Positions 20,013-28,656 of a DNA stretch of 64,000 nt are shown here, in pieces. The stretch is taken from the NCBI GenBank assembly GCA_002457145.1, contig NTJP01000006.1, positions 43,088 through 107,087 on the forward strand, in the 5' to 3' direction. Both the position numbers and the translations under genes were made by a program. Origin of the DNA: Marine Group II euryarchaeote MED-G38. GTDB lineage: Archaea; Thermoplasmatota; Poseidoniia; Poseidoniales; Thalassarchaeaceae. The notes beneath the pieces are model-generated. The model was not told the DNA's origin and did no database searches. It was given only the letters and a program-made list of their open reading frames with translations. Numbering within the stretch: the first letter of the stretch is position 1; every line of letters starts with the position of its first letter.

Positions 20013-21074
20013 ATGACGCCGCGTCTTCCAATAGTTGAAAGCAGCGAAAATAGAGATTCTGGAATTTCCAAAGTCAAAAAAATGAATGCTATTGAAAGAC
20101 GTAAAGCGAATAAAAAAAGGCTCCCAGAATGGTTTAAGACTTCCTTACCAATAGGTGATGCTCAGAAAAAATTTAATGAGGCTAGAATGAATGTCAGAGA
20201 ACACGGACTGAATACAGTTTGCGAGGAGGCCAAATGTCCTAATATCCATGATTGTTGGGGCAGAGGTACTGCAACATTTATGATTGCAGGAGAAGTTTGT
20301 ACAAGAGGTTGTAGATTCTGTGCTGTAGGCACAGTAAAAAGCCCCGAGGATTTAAATAAAAATGAACCTAAAGAACTAGCAAGTGCAATAAAGCAAATGG
20401 GTTTAGAATATGCAGTGATTACCGTCGTTAACAGAGATGATTTAGAAGATGGCGGTGCTGAGCACTACAGAAACTGTATTATTGAAGTAAAGAAGGAAAA
20501 TCCTGATGTTGGATTGGAATTATTATGCTCAGATCTAGATGGTAATTTGGATGCACTAGAGATACTATTAGATAAAATACCCTTGAAAGTATTTGCTCAT
20601 AATGTTGAATGCGTTCCTAGATTAGATTCTACAGTAAGAGATCCGAGAGCATCATTTAGTCAATCATTAACTATTCTTGCAATGGCTCGAAAACTAAGGC
20701 CTGATCTGAAAATCAAATCAAGTATAATGGTAGGCATTGGAGAGACCGATGAAGAAATTATTGAAGCGATGAAGTTACTAAGAACAGCAGGTGTTGATAT
20801 GATAACTTTGGGACAATATCTCCAACCAAGCCATAAACATCTTCCAGTTTCTCGATTTCCAGAACCAAATAAATTTGCTATTTGGGATGGTTTAGCAAGA
20901 GAGATGGGTTTCAAGGCAGTAGCAAGTGGACCTTTGGTACGCTCTTCTTACAGAGCAGGTTTGTTGTTTAATGAATCAAATGGAGGAGTTCCTGTAGCAT
21001 TACAAAATTCTACTGGATCAGCGGTATCAAATATTTCCTATCATAACTCAGATAGGACAGTAATTACAAAGTAA
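20013..21074 (+). CDS. lipA: Lipoyl synthase
   Basis: A 353-aa radical-SAM enzyme that inserts two sulfurs into octanoyl groups on lipoyl domains. Both cluster motifs are present: the auxiliary-cluster cysteines in VCEEAKCPNIHDCW and the radical-SAM CTRGCRFC. Other LipA landmarks are TVVNRDDLEDGGAEHY, SSIMVGIGETDEE, LGQYLQPS and the C-terminal serine motif VRSSYRAG, which supplies the ligand to the auxiliary cluster. I selected the ATG at 20013, which has GGAGGA 4 nt upstream; the ATG at 19974 lacks a site. It heads the 2-oxoacid dehydrogenase cluster, 9 bp before the E1-alpha gene. Confidence 0.96.
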   Translation: MTPRLPIVESSENRDSGISKVKKMNAIERRKANKKRLPEWFKTSLPIGDAQKKFNEARMNVREHGLNTVCEEAKCPNIHDCWGRGTATFMIAGEVCTRGCRFCAVGTVKSPEDLNKNEPKELASAIKQMGLEYAVITVVNRDDLEDGGAEHYRNCIIEVKKENPDVGLELLCSDLDGNLDALEILLDKIPLKVFAHNVECVPRLDSTVRDPRASFSQSLTILAMARKLRPDLKIKSSIMVGIGETDEEIIEAMKLLRTAGVDMITLGQYLQPSHKHLPVSRFPEPNKFAIWDGLAREMGFKAVASGPLVRSSYRAGLLFNESNGGVPVALQNSTGSAVSNISYHNSDRTVITK

Positions 21075-21083
21075 TATAATAAG

Positions 21084-22349
21084 ATGAATAGGGCAGGGTA
21101 TAATATGTCTAGAGGAGAGGAGGAACAAATTCCTTTGTATATCCCTGATGCACCTCACAGACCAGGGGATTCTTCTTCTTTTGAACCATGGAAATGGCAT
21201 CCTGAGGATTTAAAAAAACCAAAATTTGATTGTGATGCGAATGAAACATATGAACATGCCGTAGGGCTAGTAAGAGTTCTAGATGACAACGGAGAAGCGC
21301 TGGGAGAATGGAATCCTAACTTAACACTTGAAGAATTAAAATTAGGATTAGAACATATGGTTCGTTTACGAATTTTTGATGATAGGATGATGAAAATGCA
21401 AAGAACTGGTAAGTTATCATTTTATATGCAATCATTTGGAGAAGAAGGTATTGCAATAGCTCAAACCATGGCGCTGAATAACGAAGATTGGATATTCCCG
21501 ACATATCGGCAACCTGGTGCACAGTTTGTTAGAGGTAGAGATATGGTGAGTATGATTTGTCATTGTATTGGGAATATAGAAGATAATGTCAAAGGTAGGC
21601 AAATGCCAGTCCATTACACGTACAAAAAAGGGCGTTTTATCTCGATTTCTAGCCCGGTTGGGACACAATTTAGTCAGGCGGTTGGAGTAGCATTAGCATC
21701 TAAATACAAAAATTTGAATGAAGTAACTATAACGTGGATTGGAGATGGTGCTTCCGCAGAAGGAGACTATCATTATGGGCTTAATTTTGCCAGTGTTTTC
21801 AAAGCTCCAATAATATTGAATGTAGTAAATAATCACTGGGCAATTTCAACCCACTATAACATCGCGAGTGGTAGTAATAATTTTGCCACAAGGGGTTTAG
21901 CATACGGAATACCTTGTTTCAGAGTGGATGGTAATGATTTTTTAGCGCTTTACTCAGTCACTAAATGGGCCAGAGAGAGGGCTAAAATGGGATTTGGTGC
22001 AACCCATATAGAGATTTTAACATATAGAGCCGGAGCTCATAGTTCCAGTGACGACCCCTCTAGATATCGTCCTTCTAATGAACATGAATATTGGCCAGGT
22101 GGAGATCCAATACTCAGATTGAAAGAACATCTAATTAAGAATTCTCAATGGACAGAAAAGGAACAAGAAGAATTAGAAGAGAAAATAGATGAGGAGGTTA
22201 TTACTGCATACAAGGAGGCAGTAAAATATGGGGATTTAGCAAATGGCCCTTACCCTTCCTCTGATACAATATTCACAGAAGTATACGAGAGCGTTCCATG
22301 GCATCTTCAAGAACAATGGGATGAAATGAAAAAATGGAGTGTTGAATAA
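21084..22349 (+). CDS. 2-oxoacid dehydrogenase E1 component, alpha subunit (branched-chain type)
   Basis: A 421-aa thiamine-diphosphate-dependent E1 alpha. It shows the TPP motif GDGASAEGDYHYGLNFASVFKAP...NNHWAIS, the substrate-site MQSFGEEG and YRQPGA, and the phosphorylation-loop region YRAGAHSSSDDPSRYR. The ~80-residue N-terminal extension and the RQMP/SSPVGTQ motifs fit BkdA1 (3-methyl-2-oxobutanoate dehydrogenase) better than pyruvate E1, but substrate should be taken as inference. A second ATG at 21105 is preceded by GGGCAGGG and is an alternative start. The stop overlaps the E1-beta start by one base (TAATG). Confidence 0.92.
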   Translation: MNRAGYNMSRGEEEQIPLYIPDAPHRPGDSSSFEPWKWHPEDLKKPKFDCDANETYEHAVGLVRVLDDNGEALGEWNPNLTLEELKLGLEHMVRLRIFDDRMMKMQRTGKLSFYMQSFGEEGIAIAQTMALNNEDWIFPTYRQPGAQFVRGRDMVSMICHCIGNIEDNVKGRQMPVHYTYKKGRFISISSPVGTQFSQAVGVALASKYKNLNEVTITWIGDGASAEGDYHYGLNFASVFKAPIILNVVNNHWAISTHYNIASGSNNFATRGLAYGIPCFRVDGNDFLALYSVTKWARERAKMGFGATHIEILTYRAGAHSSSDDPSRYRPSNEHEYWPGGDPILRLKEHLIKNSQWTEKEQEELEEKIDEEVITAYKEAVKYGDLANGPYPSSDTIFTEVYESVPWHLQEQWDEMKKWSVE

Positions 22350-23359
22350 TGGTCGAAATGAATATGGTTCAATCTGTCAATAGTGCCCTCGATAATATGC
22401 TTGATAAGGATCAAGACGTGTTATTATTTGGTGAAGACATAGGATATTTTGGAGGTGTTTTTAGAACTAGTGATGGTTTACAAGAAAAATTTGGTAAACA
22501 TCGTGTTTTTGATACTCCGTTATCTGAAGGTGGCATAGCTGCTACTGCATTTGGAATGGGAATTAATGGACTTAGGCCGGTTGTAGAAATTCAATTTGCT
22601 GATTACATATTTCCTGCTTATGACCAAATAGTAAATGAAATTGCTAAAGTTAGACATAGGTCTGGAGGAGAATTTTGGTGTCCAATTACAATACGCACTC
22701 CAGCAGGCGGAGGAATAAGAGGTGGACATCATCACTCTCAATCACCAGAATCACAATTTACACATACTCCTGGACTAAAAGTTGTTTACTGTTCGACCCC
22801 CTATAATTCTAAGGGTTTGTTAATTAGTTCGATAGAATCAAATGATCCAGTTATTTTCTTTGAACCAAAAAGATGCTACAGGGGTCCTTTTTACGGAGAT
22901 CCTCACAATGTACCAACATGGAAAAATCATTCTGAAGCAGAAGTCCCAGAAGAATACTATAAGATACCTTTGGGACAAGGTAGATTAGCATTGGAAGGAG
23001 ATAATTGTACCGTTATAGCTTGGGGCACTATGGTTCACGTTTCCGAGAGAGCTATAATTGAGTCTGGAATTAGTTGTGATTTAATTGATTTACAAACTCT
23101 TTTACCATGGGACAAAGATATAATAATTAAATCTGTTAGAAAAACTGGTAGGTGTGTAATCGTTCACGAGGCCCCCAAAACAAGCGGTTTTGGATCTGAA
23201 CTATCTGCTTCAATCCAAGAATTATGCTTTTATAACCTCGAAAGTCCAATACAAAGAGTTGCAGGCTGGGATACGCCTTTTCCTCATACTACAGAATGGG
23301 ATTATATGCCTAGTACATCAAGAATAATTGGAGCGATAAAGAAAACTCAGGAGGACTAA
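22349..23359 (+). CDS. 2-oxoacid dehydrogenase E1 component, beta subunit
   Basis: A 336-aa transketolase-like subunit that pairs with E1 alpha to decarboxylate the 2-oxoacid and acylate the lipoyl arm of E2. Family motifs include LFGEDIGYFGGVFRTSDGL, the FDTPLSEGGIAATAFGMGING TPP-binding helix, PVVEIQFADYIFPAYDQIVNE, RTPAGGGIRGGHHHSQSPE and WGTMVHVS near the C-terminal domain. It overlaps the alpha gene by one nucleotide and ends one base before the E2 gene, so the subunits are translationally coupled. Confidence 0.95.
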   Translation: MVEMNMVQSVNSALDNMLDKDQDVLLFGEDIGYFGGVFRTSDGLQEKFGKHRVFDTPLSEGGIAATAFGMGINGLRPVVEIQFADYIFPAYDQIVNEIAKVRHRSGGEFWCPITIRTPAGGGIRGGHHHSQSPESQFTHTPGLKVVYCSTPYNSKGLLISSIESNDPVIFFEPKRCYRGPFYGDPHNVPTWKNHSEAEVPEEYYKIPLGQGRLALEGDNCTVIAWGTMVHVSERAIIESGISCDLIDLQTLLPWDKDIIIKSVRKTGRCVIVHEAPKTSGFGSELSASIQELCFYNLESPIQRVAGWDTPFPHTTEWDYMPSTSRIIGAIKKTQED

Positions 23360-23360
23360 A

Positions 23361-24662
23361 ATGGTAAATTATGAATTTAAACTTCCAGACATTGGAGAAG
23401 GAGTAGTAGAAGGAGAAATAGTGACATGGCACGTTGCCATTGGCTCTACTGTAAAAGAAGATGATGCATTAGTTGATGTGATGACGGATAAAGCAACTGT
23501 GACAATACCATCCCCAGTGAATGGCGTAGTGTCATCACTTAGTGGAGATATAGGAGATATGGTAGCTGTAGGAACAACTTTAATTAGTTTTGATATAGAT
23601 TCTACAGGAGAAAGTAATCAAAATTCAGATATTATAGAGGTTTCTGAACCTGTTGTGGTGCCTGAACCTGTTGTGGTGCCTGAACCTGTTGTGGTGCCTG
23701 AACCTGTTGTGGTGCCTGAACCTGTTGCGGTGCCTGAACCTGTTGCGGTGCAAAAAAATAATTCAGTATCTAATGTAAAAAAGGCACATAAAAAGGCATT
23801 AGCGAGTCCAGCAGTTAGAAGAAGAGCTAGAGAGAATGGAATCAATCTCACGATGATAAATGGAACTGGCCCGGCTGGAAGAATACGTCATTCAGATATA
23901 GATTTGTATGTAGCTTCAAATGGAGCAATGGGAGATAATCAAGTAAATTCTATTAAAATGAAAAGAGAAGATGTTACAGAAATAAAAGTTGTCGGTTTAC
24001 GAAGAAAAATTGCAGAACAGATGGTAATTAGTAAAAGGACAATACCTCATTTCTCATATTTCGAGGAAATTGATATTACAGAGTTAGAAAAATTAAGACA
24101 AACACTAAATGGAACTAGAGATGAGTCGCAACCAAAACTAACTTATTTACCCTTTATAATGCTTGCACTAACTAAGATAATGCCTCAACACCCTGAATGT
24201 AACGCCAGATATGATGATCAAGCCAATATCGTAAGTAGATTTGGTGCTCTCCATATTGGAATAGCAACACAAACAGAACGAGGGTTGTATGTTCCGGTGG
24301 TAAAACATGTAGAAACGCTGGATATTTGGCAAACAGCATCTGAAATGCAAAGAGTATCAGGATCCGCTAGAAATGGAACAGCGAGTTTGGATGAATTAAG
24401 TGGCTCTACATTTACGATAACAAGTCTAGGGAGAGATGGAGGGCTTGGCGCTACACCAATAATAAATCATCCAGAAGTTGCAATACTTGGAGTCCATAAT
24501 GCTAGAGAAATGCCTGTTGTTAGAGATGGAAACATCGTCATTAGAAGGATAATGAATGTATCAAGTTCTTTTGATCACAGAGTAGTGGATGGAGCAGATG
24601 GTGCAGCTTTAATTCAAAATCTTAAAAGAATGTTGGAAACGCCTGCTCTTATCTTTATATGA
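23361..24662 (+). CDS. Dihydrolipoamide acyltransferase (E2) of 2-oxoacid dehydrogenase
   Basis: A 433-aa E2 core protein. The N-terminal lipoyl domain (about 1-80) carries the lipoylation motif DVMTDKATVTIPSP with its lysine. A Pro/Val/Glu linker of six near-identical hexapeptides (PEPVVV/PEPVAV, about 95-130) follows. A peripheral-subunit-binding domain (SPAVRRRARENGIN...GTGPAGRI) lies at about 150-190, and a catalytic acyltransferase domain ends in SSFDHRVVDGADGA, with the conserved His and Asp. The start has GGAGGA upstream. It accepts the acyl group from E1 and passes it to CoA. Confidence 0.95.
   Translation: MVNYEFKLPDIGEGVVEGEIVTWHVAIGSTVKEDDALVDVMTDKATVTIPSPVNGVVSSLSGDIGDMVAVGTTLISFDIDSTGESNQNSDIIEVSEPVVVPEPVVVPEPVVVPEPVVVPEPVAVPEPVAVQKNNSVSNVKKAHKKALASPAVRRRARENGINLTMINGTGPAGRIRHSDIDLYVASNGAMGDNQVNSIKMKREDVTEIKVVGLRRKIAEQMVISKRTIPHFSYFEEIDITELEKLRQTLNGTRDESQPKLTYLPFIMLALTKIMPQHPECNARYDDQANIVSRFGALHIGIATQTERGLYVPVVKHVETLDIWQTASEMQRVSGSARNGTASLDELSGSTFTITSLGRDGGLGATPIINHPEVAILGVHNAREMPVVRDGNIVIRRIMNVSSSFDHRVVDGADGAALIQNLKRMLETPALIFI
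23643..23750 (+). repeat. Six tandem 18-bp repeats encoding the E2 linker
   Basis: Six copies of an 18-bp unit (consensus CCTGAACCTGTTGTGGTG). The first copy begins T instead of C, and the last two read GCGGTG in place of GTGGTG. All are in frame and encode PEPVVV/PEPVAV. The high identity suggests recent expansion by slippage, and copy number may vary between strains. Confidence 0.95.
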
Positions 24663-24671
24663 GGTCGTCAA

Positions 24672-26108
24672 ATGTCAGAAACACGTAAATGTCAAGTTTT
24701 AATCGTAGGTGCAGGACCAGGAGGATATGTCGCAGCCATTAGAGCTGGACAGTTGGGTCTAGATACTGTAATTGTCGAAGGAAATAAGGCAGGAGGAGTT
24801 TGTCTCAACGTAGGATGCATTCCGAGTAAAGCTATAATTCATAGTGCAGAAAGATTTGAGAACCTACGAAAACACTCTTCCCAAGATAATCATATGGGAC
24901 TTACTATTGACGGAAAAGTAGAAATCGATATGGAGGCCATGACGTTATGGAAAGATTCGATAGTAAATAAATTAACAAAAGGTGTTGAATCTCTACTGAA
25001 GGGAGCGGGTGTTGAGATAATTGAAGGATGGGCAAGTTTTGAAAGTTCAAAGCGTTGTAATGTAAAAACTAAAAATGGTTCAATTAGTATTGAGTCAGAG
25101 AATGTCATAATTGCAACAGGATCAAGTTCCATAGATTTACCATTCATGCCATGCGATGAAGAATTTATCTTATCTTCAACGGGCGCATTAGAGCTAAAAG
25201 AGCTTCCAAAAAGTGTTGCAATAGTAGGTGGAGGATATATAGGATTAGAATTAGGATGTGCATTGACCAAATTAGGAACTGAAGTAACTATTGTAGAAGG
25301 TTTAGATGATATTCTTTCAATAATGGATAAAGAAATTAGAAGACCTTTAGAAAGATGGTTGAAAATGAATAAAGTTTCAATTCACACCAAAGCGTTGGCT
25401 AGGGGCGCTGAAATTAAGGGCAAAGGAGCCTCAAGGAAAGTTCATTTACGATTTGAAAAGAATAAAGAAGAACATACGATAAAAGTTGACAAAGTATTAG
25501 TTACTGTTGGAAGAAGACCGAATTCAAAAGGTTGGGGTTTGGAAAACATGGGCATTAGAATGGATTCCTCAGGAAATTTCATTCGAATCGATAGAAAATG
25601 TAGGACCTCTGCACCTGGTGTATTTGCAATTGGAGACGTTGCAGGAGAGCCGATGTTGGCCCATAAGGCAAGTGCACAAGGAGAAATGGTTGCCGAAATA
25701 ATTGCAGGTGAGAATAGAGAATTTGATAAAATTGCAATTCCGGCAATAGTTTTCACTGAACCTGAAATTGTATCAGTTGGATTAAGTCCAGATGAAGCAA
25801 GAGATTTGGGCGAGGAAATTATTACTGGGAAATTTCCTTTGGCTGCTAATGGTAGAGCGCTTACGCTAGAGGCTGAAAAAACTGGTGGCTTTATTCGGGT
25901 AACGGCAAGAAAATCGGATCATGTAATTCTTGGAATTCAAGCGGTTGGTACCCACATTGCGGAATTAAGTGGAGAATTTGTATTAGCATTAGAAATGGGT
26001 GCTTTATTAGAAGATATAGCTGATACTGTGCATGCACATCCGACGATGACAGAATCATTCCATGAAGGTGTTTTGAAGACATTAGGTCACGCAATACATA
26101 TATCTTGA
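24672..26108 (+). CDS. lpdA: Dihydrolipoyl dehydrogenase (E3)
   Basis: A 478-aa FAD-dependent disulfide oxidoreductase that reoxidises the E2 lipoyl arm with NAD. It has the FAD motif VGAGPGGYVAAIRAGQLG, the redox-active CxxxxC in GGVCLNVGCIPSKA, the NAD-binding IVGGGYIGLELG, the second FAD motif TSAPGVFAIGDVAGEPMLAHKA, and the C-terminal interface His/Glu in VHAHPTMTE. A GAGGT ribosome-binding site lies upstream. Its stop overlaps the proposed lipB start by 4 nt. Confidence 0.97.
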   Translation: MSETRKCQVLIVGAGPGGYVAAIRAGQLGLDTVIVEGNKAGGVCLNVGCIPSKAIIHSAERFENLRKHSSQDNHMGLTIDGKVEIDMEAMTLWKDSIVNKLTKGVESLLKGAGVEIIEGWASFESSKRCNVKTKNGSISIESENVIIATGSSSIDLPFMPCDEEFILSSTGALELKELPKSVAIVGGGYIGLELGCALTKLGTEVTIVEGLDDILSIMDKEIRRPLERWLKMNKVSIHTKALARGAEIKGKGASRKVHLRFEKNKEEHTIKVDKVLVTVGRRPNSKGWGLENMGIRMDSSGNFIRIDRKCRTSAPGVFAIGDVAGEPMLAHKASAQGEMVAEIIAGENREFDKIAIPAIVFTEPEIVSVGLSPDEARDLGEEIITGKFPLAANGRALTLEAEKTGGFIRVTARKSDHVILGIQAVGTHIAELSGEFVLALEMGALLEDIADTVHAHPTMTESFHEGVLKTLGHAIHIS

Positions 26109-26782
26109 GGGATTACTTGAAAGAAATTAAAATCCTAAGAGCAGGGATACTACCTCACAAAGTAGTAGATAACGAAATGAAGAAATTGCAAAAGATGAGA
26201 ATTAATGATGAAATTTCTGATGTCATGATTTTAGTTGAACACCCAGAAATAGTTACCATGGGAGCCAAGGCATTAAGAGATAAAATAATTGTTGATGAAG
26301 ATTATGAAACCGCCAATGTTGATAGAGGAGGAGGAATTACTTGGCACGGCCCTGGCCAACTAGTTGTTTATCCAATCATTAAATGGGATAAGGGTGAACA
26401 AAACATTAGGGCCATAATTGGTAAAATAGAAGAATTAGTAATTGGGACATTAAATGATTGTGGCATAAACGGTTATAGAAATAAAAAGATGATGGGGGTA
26501 TGGGTAGATGATAGAAAAATCTGTTCAATAGGTTTGGCATTTCTCCATTGGGTCAGTAGGCATGGATTAGCATTAAATTATTCCACACCTGGAGAGAGGA
26601 TAGAATCATTATTATGTTGCGGACTAGAAAAAAATGTAACCACTTCATTAGATAAATTAGGATATACACATGACCAAAAAGGGAAACTAATTGATAGAGA
26701 TAGGTTAGAAAAATCACTTATATCAAATATTGAAAGAGTTTTAGAGAGGATTCCACAAAAACCATTAGATTGGTTGCCTTAG
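26105..26782 (+). CDS. lipB: Octanoyl transferase
   Basis: A 225-aa enzyme that moves octanoyl from acyl carrier to the lipoyl domain. Signature elements are VDRGGGITWHGPGQLVVYPI, KMMGVWVDDRKICSIG (with the conserved lysine of the K-x-x-S/A-I-G pattern), HGLALNYSTP, and the acyl-intermediate cysteine region ESLLCCGLEKNVTTS. The frame must start at the TTG at 26105 to retain the usual N-terminal helix; it overlaps lpdA by 4 nt. It completes a self-sufficient lipoylation set with lipA at the other end of the cluster. Confidence 0.93.
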   Translation: MRDYLKEIKILRAGILPHKVVDNEMKKLQKMRINDEISDVMILVEHPEIVTMGAKALRDKIIVDEDYETANVDRGGGITWHGPGQLVVYPIIKWDKGEQNIRAIIGKIEELVIGTLNDCGINGYRNKKMMGVWVDDRKICSIGLAFLHWVSRHGLALNYSTPGERIESLLCCGLEKNVTTSLDKLGYTHDQKGKLIDRDRLEKSLISNIERVLERIPQKPLDWLP

Positions 26783-26790
26783 AATGATTT

Positions 26791-27978
26791 ATGGGCCTAC
26801 CTCAAAGAAGTAATCTTTCCAAATATTGGCAATTAGATGAGAACACTGTTTTCCTTAATCATGGTTCATTTGGTGCAAGTCCAATCGAGGTTTTGAAACA
26901 ACAGGGCGACTATAGGAAAAAAATAGAAAGTGACCCTGTAAAATTCTTTGAAAGAGAATATTTTGAGTATTGGAAGAAATCAATACTGGCATTATCTAAA
27001 TTTATTAATGCTGATCCGGAAGGATTAGTATTTGTAACAAATGCTACATATGGGGTTAATACTATTTTAAAAAATCTTGATTTAAAAAATGGAGATCAGA
27101 TTATTGTTACAGATCATACATATGAAGCATGTCGGAATATAGTAGACTATGTCACAAAAAGTGTGGGTGCAGAAACAATAGTTGTAGAAATTCCATTCAA
27201 TGTAAAAAATCAAAAAGAAGTAATAGAGATCATAATGAATTCTGTTTGTGAAAAAACTGTATTAGCATTGATTGATACAGTAACGAGTCCAACTGGGATG
27301 AGGATGCCTTTTGAAGAAATAATAAGGAGATTAGAAAAAGAAAATATAGATGTTTTATTAGATGCCGCCCATGGAGCGGGAATTATAGATTTGAATTTGA
27401 GGAAAATAAATGCAGCATATGTTACTGGTAACTGTCACAAATGGTTGTGTAGTCCAAAAGGATCTGCATTTTTACATATACGTGAAGACAAGAAAGAAAC
27501 TATTAGGCCTTTGAGTATAAGTCATGGTGCTTCCTTTGCAGGAGATGTACAAGATAAATTTGAGTATGAATTTGCTTGGTCAGGGACTTATGATCCTACT
27601 CCATGGATGTGTATTCCTAAATCTATTCAGCACATGGAAATGATGGTCAATGGAGGATGGGATGAGATAATGGAAAGGAATAGAAAATTAGCCATAAAGG
27701 GAAGGAATATATTATGTGAGGAATTAGGAATCAAGCCTCCTTTTCCAGATGATATGGTCTCTGCGATAGCTTCTTTGGAGCTCCCAGATAAAGAAATACC
27801 TCCATTTAGTATTCAAGGAGATCCTTTACACAATAAATTATTGGATGAATATTCTATTCAAGTTCCAGTATTTCCTTGGAAACTACATAATAAAAGATAT
27901 ATTCGTATATCTTCTCAATTATATAATCATAAAGATGAATATGAATATCTAGCAGAATCATTGAATGAATGTGTATGA
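26791..27978 (+). CDS. Class V aminotransferase, isopenicillin-N-epimerase-like
   Basis: A 395-aa PLP-dependent enzyme. NHGSFGASP at the N-terminus, TNATYGVNTILKNL for phosphate binding, the DAAHGAG motif and the Schiff-base lysine in NCHKWLCSPKGSAFL match the CefD-like branch of class V aminotransferases. Family members act as epimerases, desulfurases or lyases on small amino compounds. The real substrate is not deducible, and beta-lactam synthesis should not be assumed. It lies 8 bp after lipB on the same strand and may be on the same transcript. Confidence 0.87.
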   Translation: MGLPQRSNLSKYWQLDENTVFLNHGSFGASPIEVLKQQGDYRKKIESDPVKFFEREYFEYWKKSILALSKFINADPEGLVFVTNATYGVNTILKNLDLKNGDQIIVTDHTYEACRNIVDYVTKSVGAETIVVEIPFNVKNQKEVIEIIMNSVCEKTVLALIDTVTSPTGMRMPFEEIIRRLEKENIDVLLDAAHGAGIIDLNLRKINAAYVTGNCHKWLCSPKGSAFLHIREDKKETIRPLSISHGASFAGDVQDKFEYEFAWSGTYDPTPWMCIPKSIQHMEMMVNGGWDEIMERNRKLAIKGRNILCEELGIKPPFPDDMVSAIASLELPDKEIPPFSIQGDPLHNKLLDEYSIQVPVFPWKLHNKRYIRISSQLYNHKDEYEYLAESLNECV

Positions 27979-28021
27979 TATTTAGGCAACACTTCAAATT
28001 ATAGTATTGATACGCCTTTTC

Positions 28022-28600
28022 ATGAAAAGAGCAGTAGTCGCAGTCACAGGTGCTTCCGGAGCACAATATGCAGTGAAGCTAGTTGAAGCTCTTTCGGAAG
28101 CAAACTGGGAAATAGATTTGATAGTTACTAATGCAGGTTCGATAAATCTAGATTTAGAATGCTCAATGACTCCTAAAGAGATGGCCAATAAAAAAAACGT
28201 TACACTACACGATAATAAAAATTTAGCTGCTAGGCCTGCTTCTGGTTCTGCTAAATATGATGCATATATATTATGCCCATCAAGCGGGACAACGATAGGA
28301 AAGATAGCAGCAGGAATATCGGACAATTTGGCCACTAGAAGTGCTTTGGTGGCCCTTAAGGAACGAAGAAAATTGATAATAGTCCCCAGGGAAACTCCAT
28401 TTGCAACTGCTCATCTAGAGGCGATGACAAAAATGTCAACATGGGGAGTCATCATATTACCAGCAAGTCCAGGATTCTACCATAATCCTAAAACAATAGA
28501 AGAATTAATTGACTTTGTTGTAGCAAGAATTCTGGATCAACTGGACATTGACCATAAATTGGGAAAGAGATGGAAGGGGACGGAAGTCCAAAAAAAGTAA
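28022..28600 (+). CDS. ubiX: Flavin prenyltransferase
   Basis: A 192-aa flavoprotein of the UbiX/Pad1 family, which prenylates FMN to make the cofactor of UbiD decarboxylases. Motifs seen are AVTGASGAQYAVKLVEAL for FMN binding, PSSGTTIGKIAAGISDNLATRSALVALKE and the C-terminal REtPFatahLEAM...PASPGFYHNP. The ATG at 28022 gives the standard N-terminus; a TTG 15 nt upstream is less likely. A UbiD partner is not in the window. In archaea prFMN enzymes can serve in quinone synthesis or in a variant mevalonate pathway. Confidence 0.93.
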   Translation: MKRAVVAVTGASGAQYAVKLVEALSEANWEIDLIVTNAGSINLDLECSMTPKEMANKKNVTLHDNKNLAARPASGSAKYDAYILCPSSGTTIGKIAAGISDNLATRSALVALKERRKLIIVPRETPFATAHLEAMTKMSTWGVIILPASPGFYHNPKTIEELIDFVVARILDQLDIDHKLGKRWKGTEVQKK

Positions 28601-28656
28601 GAAAATAATTATTGATACTCAATAACAAAAAATTCCAATAACGTGATGGTGAGGGA

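Noticed and set aside
23643-23750. Short regular repeats that might suggest a CRISPR array
   Set aside because: Units are contiguous 18-mers without spacers and are in frame inside the E2 gene.
26791-27978. Isopenicillin-N-epimerase-like gene as evidence for beta-lactam biosynthesis
   Set aside because: Only the general class V aminotransferase family is supported; no other beta-lactam genes are present.
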